A DNA stretch of 64,000 nucleotides from Umbilicaria muhlenbergii (GCA_000611775.1 KK106983.1:3251072-3315071); one strand, 5' to 3'. Shown: positions 11,843 through 22,887, numbered from the stretch's first letter. Numbers and translations: made by a program. Notes: a model not told the origin generated them from the sequence alone.

Positions 11843-12399
11843 ATGTCGAACTCCGAGCTCGCCACGTCATATGCCGCTCTCATCCTTGCCGATGAAGACA
11901 TCGACATCACCGTAAGTATCCCGGTCGGAGCAAGGAATCCTTAAGGTCCCGCCAGCTTGTTGGGGACTTTGAGCGCTGACTGAGAAATATAGGCGGACAA
12001 GCTCCAGACCCTGATCAAAGCTGCAAAGTTGGACGATGTAGAGCCCATATGGACGACGCTGTTCGCCAAGGTACAGACCATATCCTCCAGTAATTACAAC
12101 GATCGGTGGCAGCGAGAGACTGACGAGAGATGGCTTTAGGCACTTGAGGGCAAGAACGTCAAGGATATGCTGTTGAACGTCGGATCAGGTGGGAGCGCCG
12201 CTGCTGCCCCGACCGGTGGTGCGACCGGGGGAGCCGCAGCGGATGCACCGGCTGCGGCGGTAGAGGAGGAGAAGAAAGAAGAGGGTAAGCCCAGCCTGGC
12301 GCTTTACCTGCGGGATCGTCTTTTCTACCTTCTGACTGACCCTTCCCCACAGAGAAGGAGGAGTCGGATGAGGACATGGGCTTCGGTCTTTTCGACTAG
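11843..12399 (+). CDS. RPP1: 60S acidic ribosomal protein P1
   Basis: Stalk protein of the large ribosomal subunit; P1/P2 dimers bind P0 and recruit elongation factors to the GTPase centre. Four exons (11843-11911, 11993-12070, 12140-12284, 12353-12399) give exactly 113 codons (112 aa), the normal length. The N-terminal helical domain ([15 protein letters not shown], then [14 protein letters not shown]) is followed by an Ala/Gly hinge, an acidic EEEKKEE segment and the diagnostic C-terminus [11 protein letters not shown], which contacts elongation factors. Introns have standard GT/AG ends. High constitutive expression is expected. Convergent with the PQ-loop gene. Confidence 0.97.
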
Positions 12400-12907
12400 A
12401 TTACAACCTTCGATTTCCCCTCTTGTGTCATCATGTCCCCTTGTGCTTGGCTACGAACATCCGTGGTCCAAACGTTACTACAGGTCCATGGTTCTACATT
12501 AAGCACTTTAGAATCCGTTTTTAGTCCTAAACAAGTCACAAGCTTCATGCCCTGGCGAGAACTTCACTGCTGCGGCCGCGGTATGTGATATTTTGCTGCG
12601 CTATTCATCATGAAGCTGGCCCGATTCTGATGCGTGGAATGTTCCTTTGTTGTCTGCTAATCGTGGGCGCGAACCCTTTGATGTCAGGATGCGATCAGTG
12701 CGGACAGCGGGACCAGAATGCCGCTGCCCACAAGTTCACTCTAGGAGTCACTAAATTTTATGGCCTTATTCGCCGCTAGGGCATCACTAAACATGGTGAA
12801 GCAAGACACGTTGCTATGCTCTATTTACTTATAAGCTCATAAAGATGGGATTGAACCCCGCGCATATCACCAGTCAATAGACGCCAGACTTGTGCGGTAG
12901 CTCGCGC
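12400..12907. other. Intergenic, RPP1 / PQ-loop 3' ends
   Basis: 508 bp between convergent genes, so mostly 3' UTRs and terminators. A partial T-loop-like match to a tRNA at about 12,843-12,865 does not fold into a full cloverleaf. No gene seen. Confidence 0.5.
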
Positions 12908-14146
12908 TTACTCTATAGCGGACGATGAAGCAGCGTCATTCTTAGCGTAGAGGTGAAATTGTATAAAAATCAGGACGTCCTCGCCCATTGTTCCGAGACT
13001 TCCAATCAGCCAAGGCAGATTGGTGAGGAAGTACCTCTTCGTCGTTGAATGGAAGAGTATCTGCAGATTAGTCAGTCTTTTTGGCGTTGTAGACTAATAC
13101 TTAGATGCCACTGACGCCGCCACCATAGGTTGCATTGCCGAGGAGAGAGAGTATGAAGAAGAGAAGCGATAGCCCTACGCCGCGGAATACTTCAGAACTG
13201 ATCTCCCGCATAGATGTCCCAGTCATTTAAGCTTGCTTGCTCACCTTCGCATGATCGTTCGCGGTGGTTTTTGACGATTTGGGGTATCCTAGCACTACAA
13301 CGATGATGGTCTTAGCAAAATGTAGTACCCAGAGAGATACACATAATCATTGGACCGACCCCAGATATGCCAAAGCAGACAGATATCCTAGTATTTGAGC
13401 TCCTAGGACCACAGGTGCGTCCCCGCTGTTGTTGTTCTTGTCCCCTGCAGGCGTAGGCTTCCAGACTCCGGCTCTCCAGGCAATAGCCCAACCTGCAGCC
13501 CCTGCAGCGCAGACAAGGAAGATACTGACGCCGTTTTTCAGCCATTCTTTGACCGCCCGGTGCTCTTCCGGGATGGAAGGCAACGACAGCCCTCCACTGT
13601 ATGACCGCTGGCTATTGGGCCGATGTTGTGATGCAGAAGAACGGCGTCTTGACCCAGGCAGGCCAATGTTATCGCTATTGCGGCGTCCAAGTAAAGCCTG
13701 GCGCTCAACGCCCTCTGGGTCCGACGCAGCCGCAGAGTGTTTGTGGTTTCCTTTGCGCGCGTTGATGAAATCATAGTAAAGACACTGAGTGATCAGAACG
13801 AGGTCGGCAAAGCAGAAATATACAGCTAGAGCAACGACAGTGGGAACGAGGCCGGCCCACAAAGCGCCCAAGAAGTTTGCAATATCTCCAACAAACCAGA
13901 CGGTGAGAAAGGCGAGTGAGATTCCTTCTGCGCTTTTTGATTTGTAGTTTTCCACCAGTTGGGGCACCTATCGCACGCGGTTAGCAAGCTTCGGGCCAAG
14001 CAGTCGTAGAGGAGGACGGTCCGACAGACCAGAAGGAAAACCCATGATGCCAAAGAGACGGAGCCGAGAACGCCGGACACTGCCTCGCGGACAGTGAGTG
14101 GGATGGATGCAGGTCCGGCCGCGGCTAATAATGATGAAGCCATCAT
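12908..14146 (-). CDS. PQ-loop vacuolar membrane transporter (Ypq/Stm1 type)
   Basis: Seven-helix PQ-loop family member, like yeast Ypq1-3/Rtc2 and fission yeast Stm1, which move cationic amino acids across the vacuolar membrane. Five exons (14030-14146, 13360-13967, 13245-13294, 13116-13174, 12908-13060) sum to 329 codons (328 aa). Both PQ motifs are visible: VPQLVENYKSKSAEGIS near residue 40 and ARIPQIVKNHRERSCEG in the C-terminal half. A polar loop rich in Ser/Arg (about residues 105-165) separates the two halves, and NLPWLIGSLGTM is the usual last helix. The start is the first of two adjacent ATGs. A TTGACAG just upstream could be an intron acceptor, so a further 5' exon is possible. Confidence 0.88.
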
Positions 14147-15230
14147 CTGTCAATTTGTTATCAGAGACTAGTACTGCTGCACGCATCCCACCACACGCGT
14201 CCCCAGTCCCGGAGCCGTGCAAAAGCAAGCAAAAGCCAGCAAAAGCAAGAGTGGAGTACAGTCTAAAGCCTGAAGAGTAGGAAGTAAGATGTGGTGTTAA
14301 TAAGAGCTGTGGGGAAAGATTTTTGGAGTTTACTGGAGCTAGGCCTAAGCACAGGCATTGCATCGATTGTTACATTACGAAGTGCTTAAGCTCGTTAAGA
14401 AACTTATAGCATTGATTAGTGTCGTTCGCATTCTGGAGTGCCTGATTACTAGGTAAACATCGAAAGAACTGAACGAGTAAAAAGGCGTCCCTTGCATGTG
14501 GTGCGGGCACCCAACTGTGCCTCTAGGTAACCTTAGCAAGGCGGGACTGATGTTGAACTCCTTCTGTAAGGTACAAGTCTTGCTTTTCCTGCAGAGGCTG
14601 AGGTAGTAAGACTGAGCACCGAGGACGGATTACTTTGCTGGAACGTTGTATCCGTACTCGTGGCAGCTACCCAAAGCGTGGCTGGTAGCTAATGGTTCTT
14701 GCATGCCTTAAGCTGTCACCGACTGAGTCGAGTGAGTCTCCGCAGTTCAAGTTGAAGCGGCGTACTTGCAGGCTTACCGTTATCATTGACTATTTCCAAA
14801 GTGGCTAGCCTGGCCTCGTATTCAATACGGCATGGCCATGTGTCTCATGCTCCGCCGAGCATGCATCCTTTGCCCCATTTCCGTACCTACCTTACTTTAG
14901 CCGCAACGAATCCTGCAACCCTTCTTCAATTCTTCACTTTCGGCATTTCCGCACTTCTGCTAGTCATCGACCTCAACCTCTTCGTCTTCCTCTTCCACAG
15001 ATCTTTACACTCTTGTTCTTCATCCAGTCGTTACACATTACACGTCTTGTTCTTCCCCTTTATTTCATGACTATTTCGCCTTCTAGTTCCACCCGTCTTT
15101 GAGTAGTACCCTATAACGTTTGCGCGGCCACTACGACCGATTCTGTAAGCACAGGCTCGATCGCCTCTTCACCGATCCATCAACCCATCCACCGACAGTC
15201 GTTCAAATCCGACGCCCTCCGTTTACAAAC
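14147..15230. promoter_or_regulatory. Divergent intergenic, PQ-loop / Ser-Thr-rich gene
   Basis: 1.08 kb between divergent starts. The part near 14,890-15,220 is strongly pyrimidine-rich on the plus strand (long CT tracts), typical of a fungal promoter and leader for the downstream gene. Short open frames here (for example 14,786-15,070) have low-complexity composition and no recognisable domain, and I do not call them genes. Confidence 0.45.
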
Positions 15231-16130
15231 ATGCATTGGGGGCGAGGTAAAGCGTCCTTCCTCTTCGTCATTTTGGTTACCTTGTTGCAAGCATCGGCCT
15301 CCAATATAGACGGTCCGTTTCAACGACGCCAGAGTGTTCCTATCGGCACTGGGGCTTCGGCGAGTGCGGCAGCCGCTTCAAGTGCTTCCGCCAGCTCCGC
15401 ATCGGCTGTCAGTACAACTACTGGGAGTTCGACTTCAGCCGTAACCTCGGCGACCCCATCGTCTACTCCGGCGCCCTCAACCAGCGATCAGCCACGGACA
15501 TCCTCAATCGATACGACGACGACAAACGGCTCTCCAACTCTCGCTCAGACCACTTCGCAAGCAGCTTCCTCGACATCATCTGCAGATGACACAACCTCAC
15601 AATCAGACTCTATTCCCACAAAGCAATCATCGTCCGGGGCGCGTAGCTCATCTACCGATGGGTCATCCGCCGGAGGAAGTCAGACTTCAAGCGCCAAAAC
15701 CGTGCTAAACTCTAGCAAAGTTCAGCAAATCGTCACAACAGTCGTTACAATCAGCGGTAGCAGTACGATCTCCCACGTGCTGACAACAAGCACGGTAGTC
15801 ACTGTTACTAACACTCCAGGCCTGTCCGGGAGCAATGCGAGCTCCGGGAGCTCCGGCAGTAGCGGCTTATCATCATCGCAAAAGCGTATCATCATCGGCG
15901 TTGTGGTTGGTGTAGGCGGTGCTGCCCTCATCGGTGGACTCGCCCTCGTGGCATGGAGAATCTGGGGTAAGAACAGGCATTCCAATGACGAAGACGACTT
16001 GATGGCCTCGCAGCCCGGTTCGTCAGGCCACGAGAAGACGAGTAGTGTCAGTGGCAACAGCCCCTTCCGATCAACACTGGATCAGTATCACAATCCGGCT
16101 GGACCGGTCAATACCTCGTCGAACTTCTAG
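15231..16130 (+). CDS. Ser/Thr-rich single-pass membrane protein (Mid2/Wsc-like layout)
   Basis: Single-exon, 299 aa. It starts MHWGRGKASFLFVILVTLL, a signal peptide that probably ends near Ala-Ser-Ala. A long Ser/Thr/Ala-rich ectodomain (about 30-215) follows, likely heavily O-mannosylated, then a Gly-rich transmembrane helix (IIIGVVVGVGGAALIGGLAL, about 225-245) and a short cytoplasmic tail with acidic DEDD and Ser clusters. This is the layout of fungal wall-stress sensors such as Mid2, but there is no Cys-rich WSC domain, so the sensor role is only an inference. An in-frame codon at 15,120 is not an ATG, so I use 15,231. Confidence 0.75.
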   Translation: MHWGRGKASFLFVILVTLLQASASNIDGPFQRRQSVPIGTGASASAAAASSASASSASAVSTTTGSSTSAVTSATPSSTPAPSTSDQPRTSSIDTTTTNGSPTLAQTTSQAASSTSSADDTTSQSDSIPTKQSSSGARSSSTDGSSAGGSQTSSAKTVLNSSKVQQIVTTVVTISGSSTISHVLTTSTVVTVTNTPGLSGSNASSGSSGSSGLSSSQKRIIIGVVVGVGGAALIGGLALVAWRIWGKNRHSNDEDDLMASQPGSSGHEKTSSVSGNSPFRSTLDQYHNPAGPVNTSSNF

Positions 16131-16918
16131 CGATTACACGAGAAAGGAGAGGAGAAAGGTTCTGTGGTTATACCTGTCACTTTCCGCGTGCATTTTTGTG
16201 TCTTGGTGCGTTTCATTAATACTGGAGGAGTTGCTGCAGCGAGCAGGGCAAAATGAGCATGTGGAACGAATCTTCTTTGTCATCCACTCATTGCAAGGGC
16301 GTAACAATGTGGAAGGATTCGTGGTGGGCTCGCTCCAAAACTTTTTGGATAGGACCTAGCTCGGCTTCCTTGTGAGTGGAGTTTGTGCGCTCAAGAAGTG
16401 GGATATCTGGAGTATTATTTATTTTGCCTCTTGTTGGCTTAACTACCTTAGGATAGATATGAGGAGATGCCACCCATGATCCCGCGGACTCCTTAGTTTG
16501 ATAATCACGGTAATCCTCTATCAATCATCAATGCACAATTGCTCCATATCGTATCGATTCCAGATAGATTGCCATAAGTGTCCTCGTTTGATAGCCTGTA
16601 ACACTTCGAACTCGGACTTACGATAAGATCCGATAAGAATCGTTACCTATTAATCCGCTTTGGGCATGGTCGCGAAGAGACGCGTGCAGCCTGGCGGCAA
16701 TGTCAGGCCCAACGTGTAACTTGATCTTACCGTGCTTCACCTCCTTCTCGAGCGCGCAACCAGCTAGACATCCTCTGGCAGCAATTCCTTGCAAAAGCAC
16801 CATGTTTACAGTCAGTGCGCGTCCTTTCATACTAGACCACACGCCGTCAAGACCATCGCCTTTAATCGCACGCGATTTCAATGCGTGCCCTCGACTGCCG
16901 CCTTTTTCTTCACCAGCG
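16131..16918. other. Intergenic, no gene seen
   Basis: 788 bp between two tandem genes. Contains the terminator of the membrane-protein gene and the promoter of the acidic-protein gene. Overlapping open frames on both strands (16,618-16,959 and 16,700-16,918) have no recognisable family and look accidental. Confidence 0.4.
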
Positions 16919-17592
16919 ATGATCCGACCTGCCTCCGGTGACAACCAGACGCAAGCCAAGCGACGTGCCGCTTTTGACCCTCGGTCTCAGCGCAAAGACA
17001 CCGAGGCAGCACGGAGGCGCGACTTGTTCCTGACGAAGGTGAAGCAGGGCAGGGACGATCGGAGATGGGAATCGCGTGGCGAGCAGGTAGGTGGAACGTC
17101 GACCGGCTGATTTAATGTAACACGTGTTGATATGTGCGGCATAGATGCTGAGGAGAGATTTTTTAACGCGGCAACGTGATTGGGAGGCGGAGCTGGTACG
17201 TTCTGCCCCCAAGGCTCCGGCAGCATCCGACGACGAGGACATGGACATGGACGAGGGGGCGACGCCTGCGAAGGGGCAAGGTGGGTGTCCTCTCCTACTT
17301 GCACTGACGGGTAGAAAAACACTACTGATCGCTCTCGGCAGGTGCAGAAAATATGATGGAGGAAGTTCTCTCACAGGAAGAGCAGGAGCTAGAGGCGCTA
17401 GTTTCTTTGATGGAAGCCGATGATCAGACGGCAGAGGACCGAGACGGCGCCACCGCGGGCTACGGAAGCGAAGAGGAGGACTATGACCGGCTGTTCATGG
17501 AAGTACTCGAGCAGCCAGAAAGTATACCATCAACCAACACAGGCAGGGCGCCACCGGACAACGACGCGGAGATGGATGTCGCAATGGGTTGA
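16919..17592 (+). CDS. Uncharacterised acidic protein
   Basis: Not recognised with confidence. Three exons (16919-17086, 17145-17280, 17342-17592) sum to 185 codons (184 aa), with phases matching. The N-terminus is basic (AKRRAAFDPRSQRKDTEAAR, then DDRRWESRGEQ), and the second part is acidic (DDEDMDMDEG; LSQEEQELEALVSLMEADD; GSEEEDYDRLFMEVLEQ). The basic-to-acidic layout and short DYD-containing motif suggest a nuclear adaptor, but no domain is visible. The last intron could use either of two acceptors 5 bases apart (17341 or 17346); the choices differ in sequence but not frame context near the join. Another frame downstream (about 17,610-17,690) holds a CxxC...CxxC pattern, so the 3' end is not certain. 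Confidence 0.6.
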
Positions 17593-17831
17593 GGCAGAGA
17601 GTGATTCCGTAGCTTGCCACCAGTGCAACCGGCCTTTCAACGGAATTGTTTGGATGCGTGTTCAGATGTGCAGCACGTGCATGTGCCCCTTAAGCAAGTC
17701 TACGGGGAGGCCTTGAGATGATGAAAATTGCTGGGGCCGGCATGGAGGCGCTTTGTCAGGGCAACAGCAATGGGTTCCCAAGCAATGCCTGCGTCTGAGG
17801 ATTGTACAGGTGTAGAAGTATGGGCTATCCA

Positions 17832-18874
17832 TTACTGTTGGGGACAACCTGCATCTAGATCGCCCAGCGCTTCTTGCGCAGCGTTCATATCGCCGACTAG
17901 ATCGGCTGGAGGACTGCCTGCGGCTTGCATCTAGATGACGGAGTTAGCAACGCCGTACCAATGAGAGCAGTAAAAGGCGACGAGCCTTTTGCATCCTCTC
18001 CACAATATATTCCCTGTCCGCAGCGTTCGAATCCGAATAACTCTTCTCTTCAAACTTACCTACAATCTCCTTAACCAGCCGTTGCTGCTCTTCATATCTT
18101 TGCAGATCATCCGGCTTCGTGCTATTTCTATTTTTGGTCATCCACCCTGGGAACTTGTCATGCAGCTCCTTCATGGGCTCATAGAGGATGTCCTTGTTCG
18201 TCAATTGCTCCATCATACCCATCAGCATCTTTGAGAAATCTTCGTCACCACCTGCGCCGCCAAGACCACCCCCTTGCATATCCTTCAGCATTTGAGCTAG
18301 AATATCATCCGAGTCGTCCGACGTCGCAGCCGCGGTTGCTTGCTCGCCCGAGGTTTGCATGCGCTCCATGGTTTTCCGTATCGTCTCTTGAAAAGATTCT
18401 TCGGCGCCTGAGGACGACGCTGGTGGACTGGTCGTTTCTTGGCCCCCATGTGTACTTCCTGTCTGTGGCACAGCTTCTGCCGCAGCGCTGATCTCTTTCA
18501 TCATGTTCTCGATCTGTTGCCGCATCTCGGGTGACTCATCTATTTCCCCCATCAGGGCCGCCATCTGCTCCTGAAGCTGCTTGCCAAAATCGTGAGCCGC
18601 ATCTGGTTCTTCGACGAGCGCCGAAGTAGTTGTATCTGCAGGTCTGCCAGGACCAGATAAATTTGGTGCATCGCGTTTGGTGTCTATCTTAGTGGCAGAG
18701 AACTCGTCGAGCATGTCTGCAACGCTGTGAGCTCTGCAACACCGGATGGCAGTCAGAAAGACATCTCTTACCATCCAGATCATCCAAGTCATCCTCGTCT
18801 GGGTCCGGGACCTCTTCCTCCAGCGGCTTGCTGCTCTTCCCGCTTTCCCCGACGGTGTCCCGACTCCCTTCCAT
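17832..18874 (-). CDS. PEX19: Peroxin 19, peroxisomal membrane protein receptor
   Basis: Cytosolic chaperone and receptor that binds new peroxisomal membrane proteins and docks on Pex3. Three exons (18772-18874, 17986-18716, 17832-17930) total 311 codons (310 aa). N-terminal acidic PDPDEDDLDDLD with the MLDEFS motif is the Pex3-binding type region; the helical cargo-binding part follows (LYEPMKELHDKFPGW, YEEQQRLVKEIVGKFEE). The C-terminus ends GCPQQ, a CAAX farnesylation box. The last intron (17931-17985) has no usable GT donor; joining MQK to MQAAGSPPADL needs a GC donor (AAAG|GCTCGT) and restores the family sequence in frame. Divergent from UBC9. Confidence 0.93.
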
Positions 18875-19353
18875 CTCGTAGATTGTCTACTTTTGCAGTG
18901 TAGCGCCCGTTATTCTCATGTCACGAGTGTGGAAAGTGCCCTGGATTGAGTGGGCAGGATGGCAGGAGTCGCACGTGCGGCGGTGGACGGAGGCGGAATA
19001 TCAAATCTCCATCAAAGGTGGTGGGGCAGCCCTGCAGCCTGAGGAGCCCCTCCGGCTGTTCTCGTCTAAATGTCCCGTCTCGCGTTGCCGCACTTGCATG
19101 CGCAGTATCAGCATCCATTCACTGACCTGCCCTTCTCTCACTTTCTCATGACTTCACCGTCGCCTTCACTTCCAATTTGCGCTTCAGCGTCGGTGATCTG
19201 ACTTTGAAACCTGATTGCTTGATTTGATCTTCCCTTTACTGACCTCTACAGCGCCATTCCGCCACCACTATCAGCAGCTTCACGATCACATCTTCCTCGA
19301 CACAGCAGTCCCTTGTGTCGACAACCATTTCGCGAGTAACGAAAGTAACGAAT
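18875..19353. promoter_or_regulatory. PEX19/UBC9 divergent promoter
   Basis: 479 bp between divergent start codons, pyrimidine-rich on the UBC9 side (19,130-19,320). No other gene seen. Confidence 0.5.
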
Positions 19354-19994
19354 ATGTCTCTGTGCCAGAACAGACTGCAAGAAGAGCGGTATGAGTGCTT
19401 TTGCAGCGATGTAGCTAGAAGTCGCTGATCAGCTTGTCACACTGCAGCAAACAGTGGCGGCGCGACCACCCCTTTGGCTTCTTTGCGAAACCTGTGCGGA
19501 CGGCGTCAGGCGCCTTGGACCTGAAGAAATGGGAGTGCGGCGTGCCAGGGAAAGACAAGACACTTTGGGAAGGTGGTTTGTTCAAGCTCGATGTCCTTTT
19601 CCCGGATGGTAGGTCCACCATGCCAGAGAATATAGCAGTGATGCTGACCTTACGACCCTGCACAGAGTATCCCACTAAACCGCCCAAATGTAGGCTCCAA
19701 CTGGAATACGACCAGCTCGTGCTCTCTGACTCACATGTAGGTAAATTCGTGCCGCCGCTATTCCATCCCAACGTCTACCCTTCGGGAACCGTATGCCTAT
19801 CGATCTTGAACGAGGAAGAAGGATGGAAGCCAGCGATCACAATCAAGCAGATTCTTCTCGGCATCCAGGATTTGTTAGACGACCCGAACCCAGATTCGCC
19901 AGCGCAAGCCGAAGCTTACAACCTGTTCAAGAAAGATCGCCAGGCGTACGAAAAGAAGGTCAAACATATTGTGAAGGATAACCCGGCGCCTTGA
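19354..19994 (+). CDS. UBC9: SUMO-conjugating enzyme E2
   Basis: Carries SUMO from the E1 to substrates in the nucleus. Four exons (19354-19388, 19448-19608, 19666-19689, 19741-19994) give 158 codons (157 aa), the standard Ubc9 length. It begins [20 protein letters not shown], the Ubc9 N-terminus that binds SUMO. The catalytic Cys is in [20 protein letters not shown], and [13 protein letters not shown] is the usual C-terminal loop. Introns 2 (57 nt) and 3 (51 nt) are multiples of three with no stop, so an unspliced reading from 19,434 gives a false, longer protein. Removing them restores [12 protein letters not shown]-like sequence (here [19 protein letters not shown]). Exon 3 is only 24 nt. 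Confidence 0.97.
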
Positions 19995-20709
19995 AAGGAT
20001 GACCCACGTGGGTTAGGCTTAGCGTCAGGTCTTTGTGTCCTAACACGGTGCTGTCCATGAGCGATCGCCGCTTACTGCTTGTCGTCCGTCGCTGGGAAGG
20101 TAACCAACTCTTGTGGTTGGCATACAGCTTTGCGCAAAGATTGTTGGGGCGTTTTGGAAGGCTCTGAGGGCAAAGCTGGGGAAATGGCGGGCGTTATTTG
20201 TATTTGCAGCCTTCCATTCTACCGGCAACGTTACTGGAGTTGGCTTATTACTTTATCAGAGCCTGTCGCTCTCCCACATGTGCATGTGAATGTAAATTTC
20301 ATACCTTGCATGGGCATGGCGGTAAATACGGTCCGTATGCAGGGCACCTCAGCACCTGCGGTGGTCTGAGACGAAAGCTCTGGGCGTCATTGTCAGAAGA
20401 TATGCGTAGTCTACGAAGTACCGATAACTACAGTATCGGCTGCCGCTTCCTCTGTACGAGTACAAATGCGGGACTGAGGGCCATTCCCGCATCGGCCTAT
20501 GAGCAGCCATAGATAAGATAACAGGGGACTTGCTCGCCGGTCTCGGATCAATCAGGTACGAGTTTATGGAGGAATCTGTGACTCAATGCCGCATTATTTT
20601 CTCGCGCCCCATGAAAATGATTTTTTGACATTGCTCTTGACAACTGCTGACTACCACATCTGCCTTTTTAGCCTGCAGAGCTGTGCGACCGTGTAAAGCA
20701 AACACAAAG
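19995..20709. other. Intergenic, UBC9 / asparagine synthetase
   Basis: 715 bp between tandem genes: UBC9 3' UTR and the asparagine synthetase promoter. Short open frames (20,079-20,512) have no recognisable family. Confidence 0.4.
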
Positions 20710-22887
20710 ATGTGTGGCATTTTTGCGTGTCATTGGTAAGTCAAAGTATGGGCTTGTCTTCTTATGGAGCTCTACACAACGACCTTGTTCCATTGGATAC
20801 AAGAAGCAAGTGCTGATTTTTCCACAGTCACCCTGATGTGCAGAAGTTCAAGCCTACCGCTCTTCGGATGGCGAAGGCGTGAGTCGCCCACAGGTCATAT
20901 CTGATATTCGCTCTCTGACCAAATATTACAGCGCTCGTCATCGCGGCCCAGATTGGAGTGAGCACCAGGATCATGCAGACTTAATTGAGAGTGCAGAAGC
21001 TGATCAGGGCCAGGTGGAAACTATATCGCCAACAACACAAGCACGTATTGGCGAAACCATTCAGCGAACATAACGCTAATGAACATCCAGTCCTCGCCCA
21101 TGAGCGGCTCAGCATCGTCGGCGTCGGTGGGTCATGATGGCATCATTGGCGTAATTTCAAGCTGATGATGGACAGAGAGTGGCGCTCAACCCCTGATGAA
21201 CGAAGATGGATCGTTGTCCCTGGCGGTCAATGGCGAAATCTACAACCATCGGGTCCTGCGTAAGCAACTAAAGCACCCGTACAACTTCAAGACCCATTCA
21301 GATTGTGAAGTCATCATACCTTTGGTACGCGTTCCTTGGCCTCCATCATGCTATGGGCTAATCGCATTTAGTACATGGAGCATGGGCTCGACACCCCGAA
21401 GTTTCTCGATGGCATGTTTTCTTGGGTCCTTTACGATAAGAACGCAGACCGGACAATTGCAGCGCGGGATCCTATTGGTATTACAAGCTTTTATCAGGGT
21501 TGGTCGAGCAAGACCCCTGGCGCCGTATATTTTGCGTCAGAGCTCAAGTGTTTGTACCCTGTTTGCGACAAGATCATAGCCTTTCCTCCGGGCCATATCT
21601 ATGATTCCAAAAGCAACTCTACAACGCGGTACTTCCAACCATCATGGTGGGATCCGTCCAACGTCCCGTCCACACCGATCGACTACAAATTGATAAGGTC
21701 TTCGTTGGAGAGATCCGTCCGAAAACGCCTCATGGCCGAAGTTCCTTATGGCGTGCTCCTTTCTGGCGGCTTAGACTCAAGCTTGGTCGCGTCCATAGCC
21801 CAAAGAGAAACACTGAAGCTGCGCTCCTTGTCAAATGGAAAAGCAAACGGATATGGCGATCACGAGCAACAGTCGAGCGAAGGTCTCGTAGGCATTGATG
21901 ATGAGGGCAAACTGTCGTCGGTGACGTGGCTGCCTCAGCTGCACTCATTCTCGATTGGCCTTCCAAATGCACCTGATACCAAGGCAGCGCTCGAGGTGGC
22001 TAAGTTCCTTGGCACAAAGCACTACGGTTTCACCTTCACGATCGAAGATGGCCTGAACGCTCTCTCGGATGTGATATACCATCTCGAATCGTACGATGTA
22101 ACTACGATCCGGGCTTCAACGCCCATGTTTCTCCTGAGCAGAAAAATCAAAGCAATGGGGGTGAAGATGGTTTTGAGCGGAGAGGGAAGCGATGAGATCT
22201 TTGGCGGCTACCTGTACTTCCATGCCGCGCCGGATAAGAGGGCTTTTCACGAAGAAACGGTCCGTCGTGTGAAAAACCTTCATCTTTCTGACTGCTTGAG
22301 AGCCAACAAGTCGACTGCGGCCTGGGGGGTTGAGGCTCGTGTGCCGTTCTTGGACAAACAAGTAAGCTGCTGGAACTCCCGACCATGTACTCTGGCTAAC
22401 GGAGGTAGTTCCTGGAAGCTGCTATGAGTATTGATCCGTCGGAGAAGATGATTACCAAGGACAGAATTGAGAAATACATCTTGCGGAAAGCATTCGATAC
22501 AACCGATGAACCGGGCACCAAACCCTATCTTCCAGACAACATCTTGTGGCGGCAAAAGGAGCAGTTCAGTGACGGGGTCGGTTATGGCTGGATCGATGCC
22601 CTCAAGGACAATGCCGAGCTGCACGTCAGCGACGAGATGATGAAGAACCCAAAGGCCGAATGGGGTGACGATATCCCTGATAGCAAAGAGGCATACTGGT
22701 ATCGTACCATGTTCGACGAGCATTTCCCACCTTATTGCGCTTCTACAGTCATGCGTTGGACACCGACATGGTCTAAACAGACGGACCCGAGTGGACGGTT
22801 GGTGGCATTCTGTACTTGATTCGGGATTGTACTGACTATGGTAGTGCGGTCGCAACGCATGTTGCCAAATACGAAGGAAGTGAATAA
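20710..22887 (+). CDS. ASN1: Asparagine synthetase (glutamine-hydrolysing)
   Basis: Makes asparagine from aspartate, glutamine and ATP. Nine exons: 20710-20735, 20828-20878, 20932-20957, 21014-21040, 21091-21126, 21176-21324, 21372-22361, 22409-22797, 22845-22887; total 579 codons (578 aa). The N-terminal class-II amidotransferase has the catalytic Cys right after Met (MCGIFACH), RHRGPDWSG, and the NGEIYNH motif. The synthetase domain has the ATP PP-loop SGGLDSS and [11 protein letters not shown]. The intron at 21041-21090 starts GC, not GT: only this join gives [14 protein letters not shown] in frame. The true C-terminus is [18 protein letters not shown] through a last intron; without it the frame ends early at 22,819. 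Confidence 0.95.

Noticed and set aside
12840-12925. tRNA-like segment on the minus strand (GGGGTTCAATCCC-like T loop)
   Set aside because: T-stem pairing fails after two base pairs and no D arm, anticodon arm or acceptor stem can be formed. It also overlaps the end of the PQ-loop gene.
13429-13776. 115-codon plus-strand frame across the PQ-loop gene
   Set aside because: Antisense shadow of exon 2 of a well-supported gene.
15722-16057. 111-codon minus-strand frame
   Set aside because: Antisense to the Ser/Thr-rich membrane-protein gene; composition follows from that gene.
19434-19994. Single long ORF read as a 186-aa Ubc9
   Set aside because: It includes two unspliced introns and lacks the first exon. 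The spliced model gives the standard 157 aa.
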